Positions 34,862 through 43,482 are shown, counted from the stretch's first letter. The stretch is DNA of 64,000 nucleotides from Sphingomonas sp. Root241 (GCF_001428865.1 NZ_LMIV01000001.1:863776-927775); one strand, 5' to 3'. Notes: generated by a model from the sequence alone, not told the origin. Translations and numbers: made by a program.

Positions 34862-35218
34862 ATGCGCACGCCTGTCCGTCGCCAGACGAATCGCCATGCC
34901 TCCCGACTCCGCAAGGAAGCGACGGATGTCGAGCACTTGCTTTGGGGTATGCTGCGCGGTCGGCGACTGCTCGGCCACAAATTCCGCTTCCAGGCCACGA
35001 TCGAACCCTTCGTGGTCGACTTCCTGTGCGTAGAGGCACGACTGATCATCGAGGTGGACGGCAGCCAGCACAATGCCGAGGCGGATGCCGGGCGAACGCA
35101 ATTCCTCCAGAGCCGCGGGTATCGGATCCTACGGTTTTGGAACAACGAGGTTCTGGAGAACCTCGACGGCGTGCTGGAGGTCATCATCGCGGCACTCGAT
35201 GCCGACACGCAAGGCTAG
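34862..35218 (+). CDS. DUF559 endonuclease-fold protein inside inverted repeat
   Basis: 118-residue DUF559 protein, related to the Vsr/PD-(D/E)xK restriction-endonuclease fold. Visible parts: ASRLRKEATDVEHLLWGMLRGR (helical start), LGHKFRFQATIEPFVVDFLC with an Asp of the active site, LIIEVDGSQHN with the Glu-x-Asp pair, then RTQFLQSRGYRILRFWNNEVLENLDGVLEVI. I chose the ATG at 34862 because it begins the conserved part; further upstream the frame would use repeat sequence. The gene fits between the arms of a 45-bp inverted repeat with 18 and 8 bp to spare. No DNA methylase or other partner is adjacent. Confidence 0.85.
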   Translation: MRTPVRRQTNRHASRLRKEATDVEHLLWGMLRGRRLLGHKFRFQATIEPFVVDFLCVEARLIIEVDGSQHNAEADAGRTQFLQSRGYRILRFWNNEVLENLDGVLEVIIAALDADTQG

Positions 35219-35643
35219 TGAGATAGAAGAAGACCCTCACCCAACCCTCTCCCGCGAAAGCGGGAGAGGGCTTGAAATCAACGACCGCTCTCCACCATTT
35301 GCAGACATGCTTGCAATGTAGGATTTCGTCTGACAGCCTCATCCTGCTCGTGCGAAAGCAGGAGTAGCGCTGCTTGGTCCACACCCTCCTGGATTGCCTG
35401 CGCAGGAACACGGCCGGCCAGAACCATGCAGCCAGTGTGACCCTAGTGTGACCTTTCGCGGCTAACCACCACTTCCTGCCGTTCATAGGCGCGCGCCCGA
35501 CGATCGTCAGCGAATGACCGAGTGGTGAATGGCCAAGGCTTTCCGCACGCCGTCCGGCCGCGCATTGACCGCGCTCCGGAAGAGGCCGAGATCATGGCGT
35601 GCGGACGGCGACCGGATCCGTAGCATTGGTTCTGGAGGGACGA
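35219..35643. other. Intergenic region without a clear gene
   Basis: 425 bp. It begins with the right arm of the DUF559-flanking repeat (to 35271). At 35311-35325 it holds GCTTGCAATGTAGGA, which also occurs near 11028. At 35434-35455 there are two head-to-tail 11-mers, AGTGTGACCCT and AGTGTGACCTT. No convincing ORF or RNA gene is visible. Confidence 0.5.
35227..35271 (-). repeat. Right arm of 45-bp inverted repeat around DUF559 gene (family F)
   Basis: Exact inverted copy of 34799-34843. It starts 8 bp after the DUF559 stop codon. Together the arms delimit a 473-bp unit (34799-35271) that holds one gene and nothing else. Confidence 0.95.
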
Positions 35644-35889
35644 ATGAGCGGATATGTGGTGACCACCGATAACGGCAACGATCACAGAAACTTCTTCATG
35701 GTGAACAACGCCGACCCGAAATCGGCATGCGCCGAGATCAACCGATTCATGAAGCTGAACAATGCCGTGGCGCTCGCTCCGATGAGCGATACGACGCTCG
35801 ACCATTTCCAGGTCGTGGCAGGCACGCCATGGCTCTTCACGACCCTCCATTCGCCCACCGGGAAGGTTACCAGCAGCCAGTTCCCGTGA
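35644..35889 (+). CDS. Small hypothetical protein (81 aa)
   Basis: 81-residue soluble protein starting MSGYVVTTDNGNDHRNFFMV and ending SPTGKVTSSQFP. GGAGGG lies seven bases before the ATG at 35644, a strong initiation signal. No signal peptide, membrane segment or known motif is visible; the composition (Asn, Asp, Thr) differs from the Ala/Arg-rich shadow frames, which supports it being real. Function unknown. Confidence 0.65.
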   Translation: MSGYVVTTDNGNDHRNFFMVNNADPKSACAEINRFMKLNNAVALAPMSDTTLDHFQVVAGTPWLFTTLHSPTGKVTSSQFP

Positions 35890-36027
35890 CGGTCGTCGCT
35901 TGCGCTGGCACGCCCGCGGCGAACCCGATGCTGAGGGAAGCGGCCCGACTTCCGTAGCCATGCCGAAAATCGGGTGCGCTTGCCATCCTGGCGGATCCTG
36001 GTCCGGATAAGTCGCGCGCCCGGTCGC

Positions 36028-36624
36028 TCAGCGCCCCTTGCGTACCAGCCAGATCGCCCTTCCGCCGGTCGCGTGATCGTGCGGTACGAACGCCACTTCG
36101 AGCAGCCCGTGCCCGGCGAACAGCGCGCGATACTCGGCCGGGGCGAGGCTGGCGTGATAGAGTTCGTCCCCGAACTGGCAGCCGATCGTCTCGTCGCGCG
36201 CGGAGCCCGTGTTGAACAGGAAGGCGCCGTCTGGCGCGAGCAGTCCGGCCGCCTTGATCACCATCGCTGCCTGATCCTCCGGGGGCAGATGGAAGATGCT
36301 GTCCCAGGCGATCACGCCGTGGAACGGTCCCTCCACCACGGCATCGCGCATGTCTGCGTAGATCCAGCGATGCCGCCCGAACCGGGTGCGGGCGAGCGCG
36401 ATCATCCGTTCGGAGGCGTCGATGCCGGTCAGCTGCCGGTCGCGGTCGATCAGATAGCGCGCGATCGGCTCGCCTGCGCCGCAGCCGAGGTCGAGGATTT
36501 GTCCCCCCTTCGGCACGGCGAGCAGGAAGCGGTCGAGCCAGCCCTGCTCGACGAAGTTCCGGCGGCGCGCTTCGTCGAAAGCGTGCGCATGGCGCTCATA
36601 ATGTTCGGCAATCCGATCGGGCAT
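36028..36624 (-). CDS. Class I SAM-dependent methyltransferase
   Basis: 198-residue methyltransferase. The SAM-binding motif I is GGQILDLGCGAGEPIARYL, followed by LTGIDASERMIALAR (motif II) and GVIAWDSIFHLPPEDQAAMV (motif IV region). The ATG at 36624 has GAGGG nine bases upstream. Small-molecule substrate likely; not assignable. It is divergent from the CsbD gene across 92 bp. Confidence 0.88.
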   Translation of the reverse strand: MPDRIAEHYERHAHAFDEARRRNFVEQGWLDRFLLAVPKGGQILDLGCGAGEPIARYLIDRDRQLTGIDASERMIALARTRFGRHRWIYADMRDAVVEGPFHGVIAWDSIFHLPPEDQAAMVIKAAGLLAPDGAFLFNTGSARDETIGCQFGDELYHASLAPAEYRALFAGHGLLEVAFVPHDHATGGRAIWLVRKGR

Positions 36625-36716
36625 CGAAGGAACCCTCACCCGGCGCGGACCGTTGTTGTCGAAAGCGAAAGACAGGGCGCAGTCACGCGCCGATCCGCGG
36701 TCAGGAGTTTGAAATC

Positions 36717-36887
36717 ATGGGTGAACTCGTCGACAAGATCAAGGGCAACGTCAATGAGGCGGCCGGCAAGATCAAGCAGCAGAGCGACAATCCCGACACC
36801 CGCGACGAAGGCGCCGCGCAGGAGATCAAGGGCAAAGGCGAGCAGTTCGCCGGCAAGGTGAAAGGCGCTCTCGGCGACGATATCTGA
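36717..36887 (+). CDS. CsbD-family stress protein
   Basis: 56-residue hydrophilic protein of the CsbD family (E. coli YjbJ type), usually abundant under general stress. It begins MGELVDKIKGNVNEAAGKIK and ends FAGKVKGALGDDI. GGAG precedes the ATG. It is followed by a strong hairpin terminator. Function of the family is still uncertain. Confidence 0.9.
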   Translation: MGELVDKIKGNVNEAAGKIKQQSDNPDTRDEGAAQEIKGKGEQFAGKVKGALGDDI

Positions 36888-36911
36888 CGCGAGGTTTGCC
36901 GTTGAGGACGA

Positions 36912-36943
36912 AAGGGGCGGTCTCGCAAGAGGCCGCCCCTTTT
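36912..36943. terminator. Bidirectional hairpin terminator
   Basis: GGGGCGGTCTC, loop GCAA, GAGGCCGCCCC, then TTTTG on the plus strand and AAAG (CTTT) on the other side. It lies between the convergent CsbD gene and the 79-residue hypothetical gene. Confidence 0.8.
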
Positions 36944-36946
36944 GCG

Positions 36947-37186
36947 TCAGTCGGGAACGTAGAACGACCAGAGGCCGCTCGGCAGCTTGCTGGCGGCGAA
37001 GCGTACCGGGCGGTGCGACGCGCCGACCTCGCAGATCATGAACGATTGGGTCTGCGCAGGCTCGAGGGGATTGGGCAGGTTCACCGTTTTGCTGCCGAGC
37101 CAACGCCATTCCTGCTGCCACACCTTCACACCGGCAAGCGCGAGATGATCGCCTTCCCTGCCGATGTGCACCGTCTTCCAACCCAT
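36947..37186 (-). CDS. Small hypothetical protein (79 aa)
   Basis: 79-residue protein starting MGWKTVHIGREGDHLALAG and ending SGLWSFYVPD. It looks like a small beta-rich domain with several tryptophans and no signal peptide. It is 42 bp downstream of the TPP-enzyme gene and faces the CsbD terminator. I do not recognise it. Confidence 0.6.
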   Translation of the reverse strand: MGWKTVHIGREGDHLALAGVKVWQQEWRWLGSKTVNLPNPLEPAQTQSFMICEVGASHRPVRFAASKLPSGLWSFYVPD

Positions 37187-37228
37187 TTTTCAGTCTCCTT
37201 GCCCCCATTATAGAGGCTGCGGAGCGGG

Positions 37229-38881
37229 TCAGCGGTCGCGGATCGCGCTGATTGTGGTGCCCGGGGTGATGAATTCGACATCGGTCTTCAAATGGAGCAG
37301 CCGCACGCCGGTTTCGGCCAGCGCGCGCTCCAGTGCGGGGGCGAATTCCTCGGTCCGTTCGACGGTTTCGGCCCAGCAGCCATAGGCCCGGCCGAGCGCG
37401 GCGAAATCGGGATTGTGCAAGTTGGTGCCCGAGAGGCGTGCCGGATATTCGCGCTCCTGGTGCATGCGGATCGTGCCGTAGGCACCGTTGTCGATCACCA
37501 GCACGAGGATGTCGGCCTTGTGCTGGACGGCGGTGGCGAGTTCCTGCCCGTTCATCATGAAATCGCCGTCGCCGGCGAGCGCGACCACCTGCCGCTCCGG
37601 CGCGCGCAGCTTGCCCGCGACCGCGGCGGGGACGCCATAGCCCATCGCCCCGGCGGTTGGCGCGAGCTGCGAGGGTTGCGGCCCGTAACGCCAGTAACGG
37701 TGCCACCAGCTCGAGAAATTGCCCGCGCCGTTGCAGATGATCGTATCCGCCGGCATCGCCGCGCGCATCGCCGCGACGCACTGGCCGAGATCGAGCGTTA
37801 CGCCCTCGCGTGGTCTCGGGGTGGACCATTCGAGCCATTCGGCATGGGCCTCGGCGGCGGCGCCGCTGCGGATCGGCGGGATGTTCTCCTGCGCCGCCGC
37901 GCCGGTGAAGCTCGCCATGTCGGCGCAGATCGCGACGTCGGCGCGATAGACCCGGCCAAGCTCGTTCGGATCGGGGTGGACGTGGATCAGCGTCTGCCCC
38001 GGATGATCGAGGGTGATCAGCGCATAGCCATCGGTCGTCGCCTCGCCGAGCCGTGCGCCGACGGCGAGGATCAGGTCCGCGCCCTTGATCCGCGAGACCA
38101 GTTTCGGGTTGGGCCCATAACCGAGATTGCCGGCATAGACCTGCGATCCGGCGGGAAGCGCGTCCTGCCGCCGGAAGGCACTGGCGACGGGCAGGCCGAT
38201 ACGTTCGGCGAAGCTGGCGAAGGCCGCACCTGCCGCCGCGGTCCAGCCCGCGCCGCCGACGATCGCGATCGGGCGGTCGGCCTGCTTTATCAGCGCCGCC
38301 AACGCCTGCATCGCGTGCCGGTCGGGTGCCTGCTTGATGCGGGGCAAGGGCGGCCGATCGACTGCCTCGACCTCGTCGCACAGCATGTCCTCGGGCAGCG
38401 CGATCACCACCGGCCCCGGCCGGCCGCTCGTCGCCACGTTCCACGCCCGCGCGACATATTCGGGTATCCGCGCCGCATCCTCGATCCGCGTCGCCCATTT
38501 GGCGAGCGGCGCGAACATCGCCGGGAAGTCCACTTCCTGGAATCCCTCGCGGTCGCGCATCCCGCGGTCGACATCGCCGATGAACAGGATCATCGGCTGC
38601 GAATCCTGCATCGCCATGTGGACGCCGATGCTCGCGTTGGTCGCCCCCGGCCCGCGGGTGACGAAGGCCACGCCCGGCCGTCCGGTCATCGCCCCGTCGG
38701 CGCACGCCATGAAGCCCACGCCGCCTTCCTGCCGGCAGGTCACGACATCGATCTGGGGCGTGTCGTGCAATGCGTCGAGCACGGCGAGGAAGCTCTCGCC
38801 TGGCACATGGAAGATGCGGTCGCAGCCTTGTGCGACCAGATTGTCGACGAGGATCCGGCCCCCGGTTCGTTTCGCGGTCAT
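37229..38881 (-). CDS. Thiamine pyrophosphate-dependent enzyme (acetolactate synthase-like)
   Basis: 550-residue TPP enzyme with the three-domain layout of acetolactate synthase and benzaldehyde lyase. The catalytic Glu is in VVTCRQEGGVGFMACADG; the central domain follows from about 190; the TPP/Mg site is ALAGDGDFMMNGQELATAV ... NGAYGTIRMHQE. A regulatory subunit gene (ilvN) is not adjacent, and the sequence is annotated in many relatives only as TPP-binding protein, so the substrate (2-oxo acid or aldehyde) is open. Confidence 0.88.
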   Translation of the reverse strand: MTAKRTGGRILVDNLVAQGCDRIFHVPGESFLAVLDALHDTPQIDVVTCRQEGGVGFMACADGAMTGRPGVAFVTRGPGATNASIGVHMAMQDSQPMILFIGDVDRGMRDREGFQEVDFPAMFAPLAKWATRIEDAARIPEYVARAWNVATSGRPGPVVIALPEDMLCDEVEAVDRPPLPRIKQAPDRHAMQALAALIKQADRPIAIVGGAGWTAAAGAAFASFAERIGLPVASAFRRQDALPAGSQVYAGNLGYGPNPKLVSRIKGADLILAVGARLGEATTDGYALITLDHPGQTLIHVHPDPNELGRVYRADVAICADMASFTGAAAQENIPPIRSGAAAEAHAEWLEWSTPRPREGVTLDLGQCVAAMRAAMPADTIICNGAGNFSSWWHRYWRYGPQPSQLAPTAGAMGYGVPAAVAGKLRAPERQVVALAGDGDFMMNGQELATAVQHKADILVLVIDNGAYGTIRMHQEREYPARLSGTNLHNPDFAALGRAYGCWAETVERTEEFAPALERALAETGVRLLHLKTDVEFITPGTTISAIRDR

Positions 38882-38962
38882 GCCCGCTTCCTAGCGCGGC
38901 TGACCTGCCTCGCGTAACCCCCGGCCGCTATGCCGGCCATGCCGCGGCGGAATGGCGCCCGC

Positions 38963-39925
38963 TCAGGACGCCCATTCCGCGCGCAGATCGGCCTCGCTGC
39001 CGTTGAAGTGGTTATAGTCGATCTTGCCGCCCGCATTGCCGGGGATGCCGGGCACGGTCGACGCCTTTTCGGCATATTGCCACAGCCAGTAGCTCGACCA
39101 GCTTTTCTGGACCTTCGCGGTGGGGTTGTACTCGGCGTGCCACAGCCGGTGCGCGCCCCAGAAGGGATCGACGCTGTTGCCGAGCTTCTCCTTGATCAGA
39201 TGCCCGCTGTAGAGCACTGCACGGCGCCCCAGTTTCTCGTGGATCCGCTCGAGGAATTCGCGCGCCTGATCGAAGCCCATCTGGAACTTGGCGTCGATCT
39301 CATAGTCGAGCGCGACCAACGTGTTCGGGCCGGGCTGCGCCTTGAGCAGGAAATTATCGACCTGCGCCTTCACCGGCGCGTTGGTGCCCCAATGATAGGC
39401 GCCCCAGAGCAGCCCGGCACCTTCGGCGGCGGCGCGGCGCTCGGTATAGGCCTTGTCCTTGCCCGTCTGTCCGGTGGTCGCCTTGTGGATGACCCCGAGC
39501 AACCCTGCGGCGCGCGCCTGGGCGAAGCTGTTGACGACATTGCCTTGATAGAGGTCGATCACCACCGGAATCCGCGGCGCCTCGGCCGAAGTGGCGATCG
39601 GCGTACGCGGCGCTGCCGGAATCGGAGCGGGTGCCGGCGTGGGGAGAGGGGTGGGTGCCGGCGTCGGGAGCGGGGCCGCTCCGGCGGCGAACGGCGTCAG
39701 CGGGCCGCAACCGCCGGCCCAGACATAGGCATTCTCGTCGGTCCTGTACCAGAGCGGGTTGCCGTCGACCGACAGCCCGGCGACGATCGCGCGGACGTTG
39801 AGCGGCGTCCCCGCGAGCACTTTCCGCAGCACCGGCGCGTCGGTGGTGGCGGCGCCCTGGCGCAGATTGACCTTGGCGGTGGTGGTGACCTGACCCGAGA
39901 TCAGGATTTGCGGGTGCTGCGGCAT
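38963..39925 (-). CDS. GH25 lysozyme with N-terminal SH3 domain
   Basis: 320-residue peptidoglycan hydrolase. Residues 8-75 form a bacterial SH3-like domain (VNLRQGAATTDAPVLRKVLAGT); a Pro/Ala/Thr linker (about 80-115) follows; then a glycoside hydrolase family 25 domain with catalytic residues in VVIDLYQGN and the Asp-x-Glu-type ALDYEID, plus GAYHWG and YWLWQY. There is no signal peptide. That, and a two-helix membrane protein encoded 3 bp upstream, resembles a phage or bacteriocin lysis cassette in which a holin releases the enzyme. Confidence 0.88.
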   Translation of the reverse strand: MPQHPQILISGQVTTTAKVNLRQGAATTDAPVLRKVLAGTPLNVRAIVAGLSVDGNPLWYRTDENAYVWAGGCGPLTPFAAGAAPLPTPAPTPLPTPAPAPIPAAPRTPIATSAEAPRIPVVIDLYQGNVVNSFAQARAAGLLGVIHKATTGQTGKDKAYTERRAAAEGAGLLWGAYHWGTNAPVKAQVDNFLLKAQPGPNTLVALDYEIDAKFQMGFDQAREFLERIHEKLGRRAVLYSGHLIKEKLGNSVDPFWGAHRLWHAEYNPTAKVQKSWSSYWLWQYAEKASTVPGIPGNAGGKIDYNHFNGSEADLRAEWAS

Positions 39926-39928
39926 GGC

Positions 39929-40354
39929 TCAGCCCACCGCATCGTCGCCGGAGGGTCCCGGATCGGGCGCCGCGGTTGCCGCGCCGCCGACACCGACTGT
40001 CTCCTGTCCGGCGGGTATTCCCGGCGAAGGCGTGGCCCGGCTCATGAAGCCTTCGATGAAATCGGCGCCCGAATAGCCGGCGCCGAGCAATGCGGCGATC
40101 TGCGCCGAGGCGACCGCGTGGATATTGCCGATCAGGCTCACGCTCGCCAGCGCGCCGGCAATCGCGCCGATCGCCAGCGAAGTGACGAGCCGGCTCGGCT
40201 CGATCACGTCGGACACCGTGGCGGCGCTATTGCTGACGGCGTCATTGAGCTTCTTGAGGCCGACAATGCTGCGAATAGCCTGACCGAGCGCACCGAGCAT
40301 CGCGCCGAGCCCGATAAGCTGCATCCATGTTGTCGCGTCGAATGTGGTGTCCAC
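39929..40354 (-). CDS. Holin-like two-helix membrane protein
   Basis: 141-residue protein starting at GTG 40354 (VDTTFDATTWMQLIG), with GGGGAG seven bases upstream that decides the start. Two hydrophobic segments are visible (WMQLIGLGAMLGALGQAI, and LVTSLAIGAIAGALASVSLI), plus a Gly/Pro/Ala-rich tail. It ends 3 bp before the GH25 lysozyme gene. Size, topology and partner fit a holin, but no holin family signature is recognised, so the role is inferred from context. Confidence 0.6.
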   Translation of the reverse strand: MDTTFDATTWMQLIGLGAMLGALGQAIRSIVGLKKLNDAVSNSAATVSDVIEPSRLVTSLAIGAIAGALASVSLIGNIHAVASAQIAALLGAGYSGADFIEGFMSRATPSPGIPAGQETVGVGGAATAAPDPGPSGDDAVG

Positions 40355-40402
40355 AGTGCAGCTCCCCTTTTGCCGACTGCCGAGTCTATATTTGCGAGAA
40401 TT

Positions 40403-40431
40403 GCATAGCTGCACGGAAATGCAAGCTATGC
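40403..40431. promoter_or_regulatory. Inverted repeat upstream of holin-lysozyme pair
   Basis: GCATAGCT (40403-40410) and AGCTATGC (40424-40431) form a perfect 8-bp inverted repeat 13 bp apart; the spacer adds GCA/TGC to the stem with one skipped base. It is 49 bp upstream of the GTG start in an AT-richer patch, a fitting place for an operator. The regulator is unknown. Confidence 0.5.
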
Positions 40432-40514
40432 TCTTGTGGCCGACCGATCGCATGGAAGTATTCAGTCCGGCGAGGTAGGCGGGGCTGTGGGGAACTCTTG
40501 CGGGAAATAAAAGA

Positions 40515-40550
40515 AAGGGCCGCGCGGCAATGCCGCACGGCCCTGTCGAT
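40515..40550 (-). terminator. Rho-independent terminator after outer-membrane barrel gene
   Basis: On the minus strand CAGGGCCGTGCGGC pairs with GCCGCGCGGCCCTTTC, followed by TTTTATTT. It begins about 13 bp after the stop of the barrel gene and should end that transcript. Confidence 0.75.
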
Positions 40551-40562
40551 TTCACGCCTGGA

Positions 40563-41081
40563 TCAGAAACGGATGCCGAGGCCCGCCGTCACCTGGTCGC
40601 GGTTGAGGTCGATCTCCTCGTAGCGCGAATAGCGATATTCGACCTTGCCGTAGAAGCGGCCGAAATTATGCTCGATGCCGCCGCCGAAGCGGTAGCCGTC
40701 GGTGTTGACGGAGCCGAGACCGTCGATGTTGACGCGCGCGTTGGTCAGACCGCCCTTGGCGTAAACCAGCGTGTTCGGCAGCGCGACGAAGCCGATGCGG
40801 CCGCCGACATAGAGATCGCGACCGGCGCTGGCGCCGTCTTCCTCGGTGGTCGAGCCGGTGATCTCGGCATCGGCGCCGATCACGGCACGGCCGATCTGCG
40901 CATCATAGCCGAGCGCGCCGCCATAAGTGAAACCCGACGCACCCGCGCCATTGCTACCGACATGATCCCAGCCGGCAACGACTTCCGCGCGCGGGCCAGT
41001 GAAGGTCGAGGTCGCTTCCTGAGCGAAAGCGGGAGTGGCAAGAGTCGCCAAGGCAAGCGCCGACACTGCGAACAAACGCAT
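40563..41081 (-). CDS. Outer-membrane beta-barrel protein (Opa/OmpA-like)
   Basis: 172-residue predicted eight-stranded outer-membrane barrel. The signal peptide is MRLFAVSALALATLATPAFAQ. Alternating strands include RAEVVAGWDHVG, YGGALGYDAQIG, VGGRIGFVALPN, GYRFGGGIEHNF and YGKVEYRYSRYEE. It ends in ...TAGLGIRF with the C-terminal Phe used by the BAM machine. It is similar to Rhizobiales/sphingomonad porin-family OMP_b-brl proteins. Role probably structural. Confidence 0.85.
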   Translation of the reverse strand: MRLFAVSALALATLATPAFAQEATSTFTGPRAEVVAGWDHVGSNGAGASGFTYGGALGYDAQIGRAVIGADAEITGSTTEEDGASAGRDLYVGGRIGFVALPNTLVYAKGGLTNARVNIDGLGSVNTDGYRFGGGIEHNFGRFYGKVEYRYSRYEEIDLNRDQVTAGLGIRF

Positions 41082-41387
41082 TATGTTATCCTTCGTACTT
41101 TACTTTCACCGGTCCCAGAACAGGGCCGGGGCGCGCTACCTAGGTATTGCTGGCCGGACGTCAATGTCGACAATGCTGCAATGCGGTAACTAAATTGGCC
41201 TCTGTAACAATTATGCAACATCTGCATTGTTGCGCAATTTAGGCAAGTGCGTGAGAGATGCGCCACCATTATAAATTCGGCGCCGCCGCGATGCGCGATA
41301 GCAAAGTTGAAACCTGGTTCAGGTTTGCTTGACCGCCCGGGCAGGGGCAGATTATCGCCGCGCCAGTTCAGGAGAGAATCGCGAACC
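41082..41387. other. Divergent intergenic region with inverted repeat
   Basis: 306 bp between the barrel gene (minus) and scoA (plus). It is AT-rich for this genome at 41190-41280. TGCAACA (41214-41220) and TGTTGC (41228-41233) form an inverted repeat within ATGCAACATCTGCATTGTTG, a candidate operator. No gene or RNA is visible. AGGAGAG just before 41388 is the scoA ribosome-binding site. Confidence 0.5.
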
Positions 41388-42095
41388 ATGAAGAAGCTCT
41401 ATGCGGACGCGGAAGCGGCATTGGACGGGCTGCTGTTCGACGGCATGACCTTGTGCGCGGGTGGCTTCGGCCTGTGCGGGATTCCCGAGCGGCTGATCGA
41501 CGCGATCCAGGCTTCGGGCGTCAAGGACCTGGCGATCGCGTCGAACAATGCCGGCATCGACAATGAGGGCCTCGGCAAGCTGCTGCGCAGCCGGCAGGTG
41601 AAGAAGATGATCTCCTCTTATGTCGGCGAGAACAAGGAGTTCGAGCGGCAATATCTGAGCGGCGAGCTCGAGGTCGAATTCTGTCCGCAGGGCACGCTCG
41701 CCGAACGCTGCCGGGCGGGGGGAGCGGGCATTCCGGGCTTCTACACCAGGACCGGCGTCGGCACCCAGGTCGCCGAGGGCAAGGAATCGAAGGTCTTCGA
41801 CGGCGAGGAGTATATCCTCGAGCGCGGCATCCGCGCCGATCTGTCGATCATCAAGGGCTGGAAGGCCGACGAGAGCGGCAACCTCATCTTCCGCAAGACC
41901 GCGCGCAACTTCAACCAGCCGATGGCGACCGCGGGCCGGATCTGCGTCGCCGAAGTCGAGGAAGTAGTGCCCGTCGGCAGCCTAGATCCCGATCAGATCC
42001 ATTTGCCCGGAATCTACGTGAAGCGGCTGATCGTCGGCGCCCCCTACGACAAGAAGATCGAGTTCCGCACCGTCCGCACCCGCGAGGCGGCGTGA
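41388..42095 (+). CDS. scoA: 3-oxoacid CoA-transferase subunit A
   Basis: 235-residue alpha subunit of succinyl-CoA:3-oxoacid CoA-transferase (SCOT), which activates acetoacetate for ketone-body use. Landmarks: [90 protein letters not shown] precedes the ATG. The stop overlaps the next GTG. Subunit B is at 43482, separated from A by two other genes. Confidence 0.95.
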   Translation: MKKLYADAEAALDGLLFDGMTLCAGGFGLCGIPERLIDAIQASGVKDLAIASNNAGIDNEGLGKLLRSRQVKKMISSYVGENKEFERQYLSGELEVEFCPQGTLAERCRAGGAGIPGFYTRTGVGTQVAEGKESKVFDGEEYILERGIRADLSIIKGWKADESGNLIFRKTARNFNQPMATAGRICVAEVEEVVPVGSLDPDQIHLPGIYVKRLIVGAPYDKKIEFRTVRTREAA

Positions 42096-43171
42096 TACGG
42101 CGCCCGGCGCTGGCCTGCATGGCGGCGGCTCCGCTCGCCGCGCTGGTGCTGTCGGGGTGCGCGGCGGCGCTGGTCGCGGCACCGCTGGCAGCCGGCGCGG
42201 GCGTGTACAAATCGTCCCAGGATCGGCCGGCTAGGCGTGACCGCAAGCGCCCCCGGCAGCAGGTGGCGAAGCCCGGGCAAGTCTACACCGCGCCCGACGG
42301 AAGCAAGGTGCAGGTCACCAACCTGACCGCGCTGCCCCCGCCCAGCGGCACTTCAGCCGGGCCGGCGCCGACCGTCGGCACTGCGCCGGGCGGCATGCAA
42401 TTCCTCTACGGCTCGGGCGAAGCCGCCGCGCTCAGCCTCCAAGCCTATCAGGCGCTGTGGAATTACCTGAAGGTCGAGATCGGCTATCGCCGCGACAAGT
42501 CGCAAGTCCGCTCGGTCGTGCTCGCACCCGGGTCGACGCTCGACAATCCGCGTTTCGAAATGTGCGGCAAGCGCCCGCTGGCGGTGGTGCTCGACATTGA
42601 CGAGACTGCCTTGCTCAATCTCGGCTATGAACGTGACGAGGCGATCCGTGGCGGAAGCTACGATGCGGCCCGCTGGACGCGCTGGGAGCAGACCGGCGCC
42701 GACAAGGTCGCTGCCGTCCCCGGCGCGGCGGAGGCACTCGCGGCGGCGCGGGGCGAAGGCTTCAAGGTGATCTTCAATTCCAATCGCTCGGCCGCGACTG
42801 CCGCGCAGACCGCAGCCGCGCTCGAACATGCCGGCCTCGGTCCGGCGGACCTCTTCGACACCTTGTGGTTGCGTGGCGAGGGCGAGCCGAGCGGCAAGGA
42901 CGCGCGCCGCCAGCAGATCGCGCAACGCTATTGCATCGTCGCGATGGCGGGCGACCAGTTGGGCGATTTCAGCGACCTGTTCAATGCGCCGGACGCGCCG
43001 GTGCTCGCGCGGCGCAACAGCGTGGGCGGCACGTTGCTCGCGCCGCTCTGGGGCGCGGGCTGGTTCATGCTGCCGAACCCCGTTTACGGCACCGCGCTGA
43101 AGGGTGGCGTGGCCGAGATATTCCCGCCGGACGCGCATTGGACCGATCCGGCACAAGGAGCCGCGCGATGA
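42092..43171 (+). CDS. HAD acid phosphatase lipoprotein (class B/P4-like)
   Basis: 359-residue secreted phosphatase of the HAD subfamily IIIB. It begins at GTG overlapping the scoA stop. The signal peptide ends in the lipobox LVLSGC. The DxDxT motif is [16 protein letters not shown] near residue 170; the second motif is FNSNRSA, and [11 protein letters not shown] carries the acidic motif. The N-terminal 70 residues after the lipobox are basic and Pro-rich. It may hydrolyse nucleotide monophosphates at the cell surface. Its place inside the scoA-scoB operon is unusual. Confidence 0.88.
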   Translation: MIRRPALACMAAAPLAALVLSGCAAALVAAPLAAGAGVYKSSQDRPARRDRKRPRQQVAKPGQVYTAPDGSKVQVTNLTALPPPSGTSAGPAPTVGTAPGGMQFLYGSGEAAALSLQAYQALWNYLKVEIGYRRDKSQVRSVVLAPGSTLDNPRFEMCGKRPLAVVLDIDETALLNLGYERDEAIRGGSYDAARWTRWEQTGADKVAAVPGAAEALAAARGEGFKVIFNSNRSAATAAQTAAALEHAGLGPADLFDTLWLRGEGEPSGKDARRQQIAQRYCIVAMAGDQLGDFSDLFNAPDAPVLARRNSVGGTLLAPLWGAGWFMLPNPVYGTALKGGVAEIFPPDAHWTDPAQGAAR

Positions 43172-43482
43172 GCTTTGGACGCAAGGGTGTCGTCACCGAC
43201 GAACTCGACATATCGAGCGCTGCGCACCTGCTCCAGGGCAGCCGCGAGTTCCTGCGCATGTGGGCGAAGCCCGGCGGCCCGGCCACGTGCCTGGTCGATC
43301 CCGCGGCGCTCGGCGCCGATCCGGCGCTGTTCGGCATCGCGTTGGTCGATTGCGTCCGCCACGGCGCGCGCGCCTGGGCGAACGCCACCGGCATCAGCGA
43401 GGCCGAAGCGCTCGACCGTATCTGGTTCGGCGTCGATGCCGAGCGCCAGTCTCCCACCGATCTTGGCAAGGAAGTGCATTGA
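43168..43482 (+). CDS. DUF5076-like small protein
   Basis: 104-residue soluble protein: [42 protein letters not shown], then [38 protein letters not shown]. It resembles DUF5076. AAGGAG precedes the ATG, which overlaps the phosphatase stop, and its own stop overlaps the scoB start. Function unknown; the tight coupling puts it in the scoA-scoB transcript. Confidence 0.75.
   Translation: MSFGRKGVVTDELDISSAAHLLQGSREFLRMWAKPGGPATCLVDPAALGADPALFGIALVDCVRHGARAWANATGISEAEALDRIWFGVDAERQSPTDLGKEVH

Noticed and set aside
36636..38705. 689-codon minus-strand open frame overlapping the TPP enzyme and CsbD
   Set aside because: Arg/Gly-rich shadow in another frame of the TPP-enzyme gene; runs through a terminator and the opposite CsbD gene.
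37229..38881. Firm ilvB (acetolactate synthase) naming
   Set aside because: No ilvN or ilvC neighbour and the TPP-enzyme family is broad, so only a general call is made.
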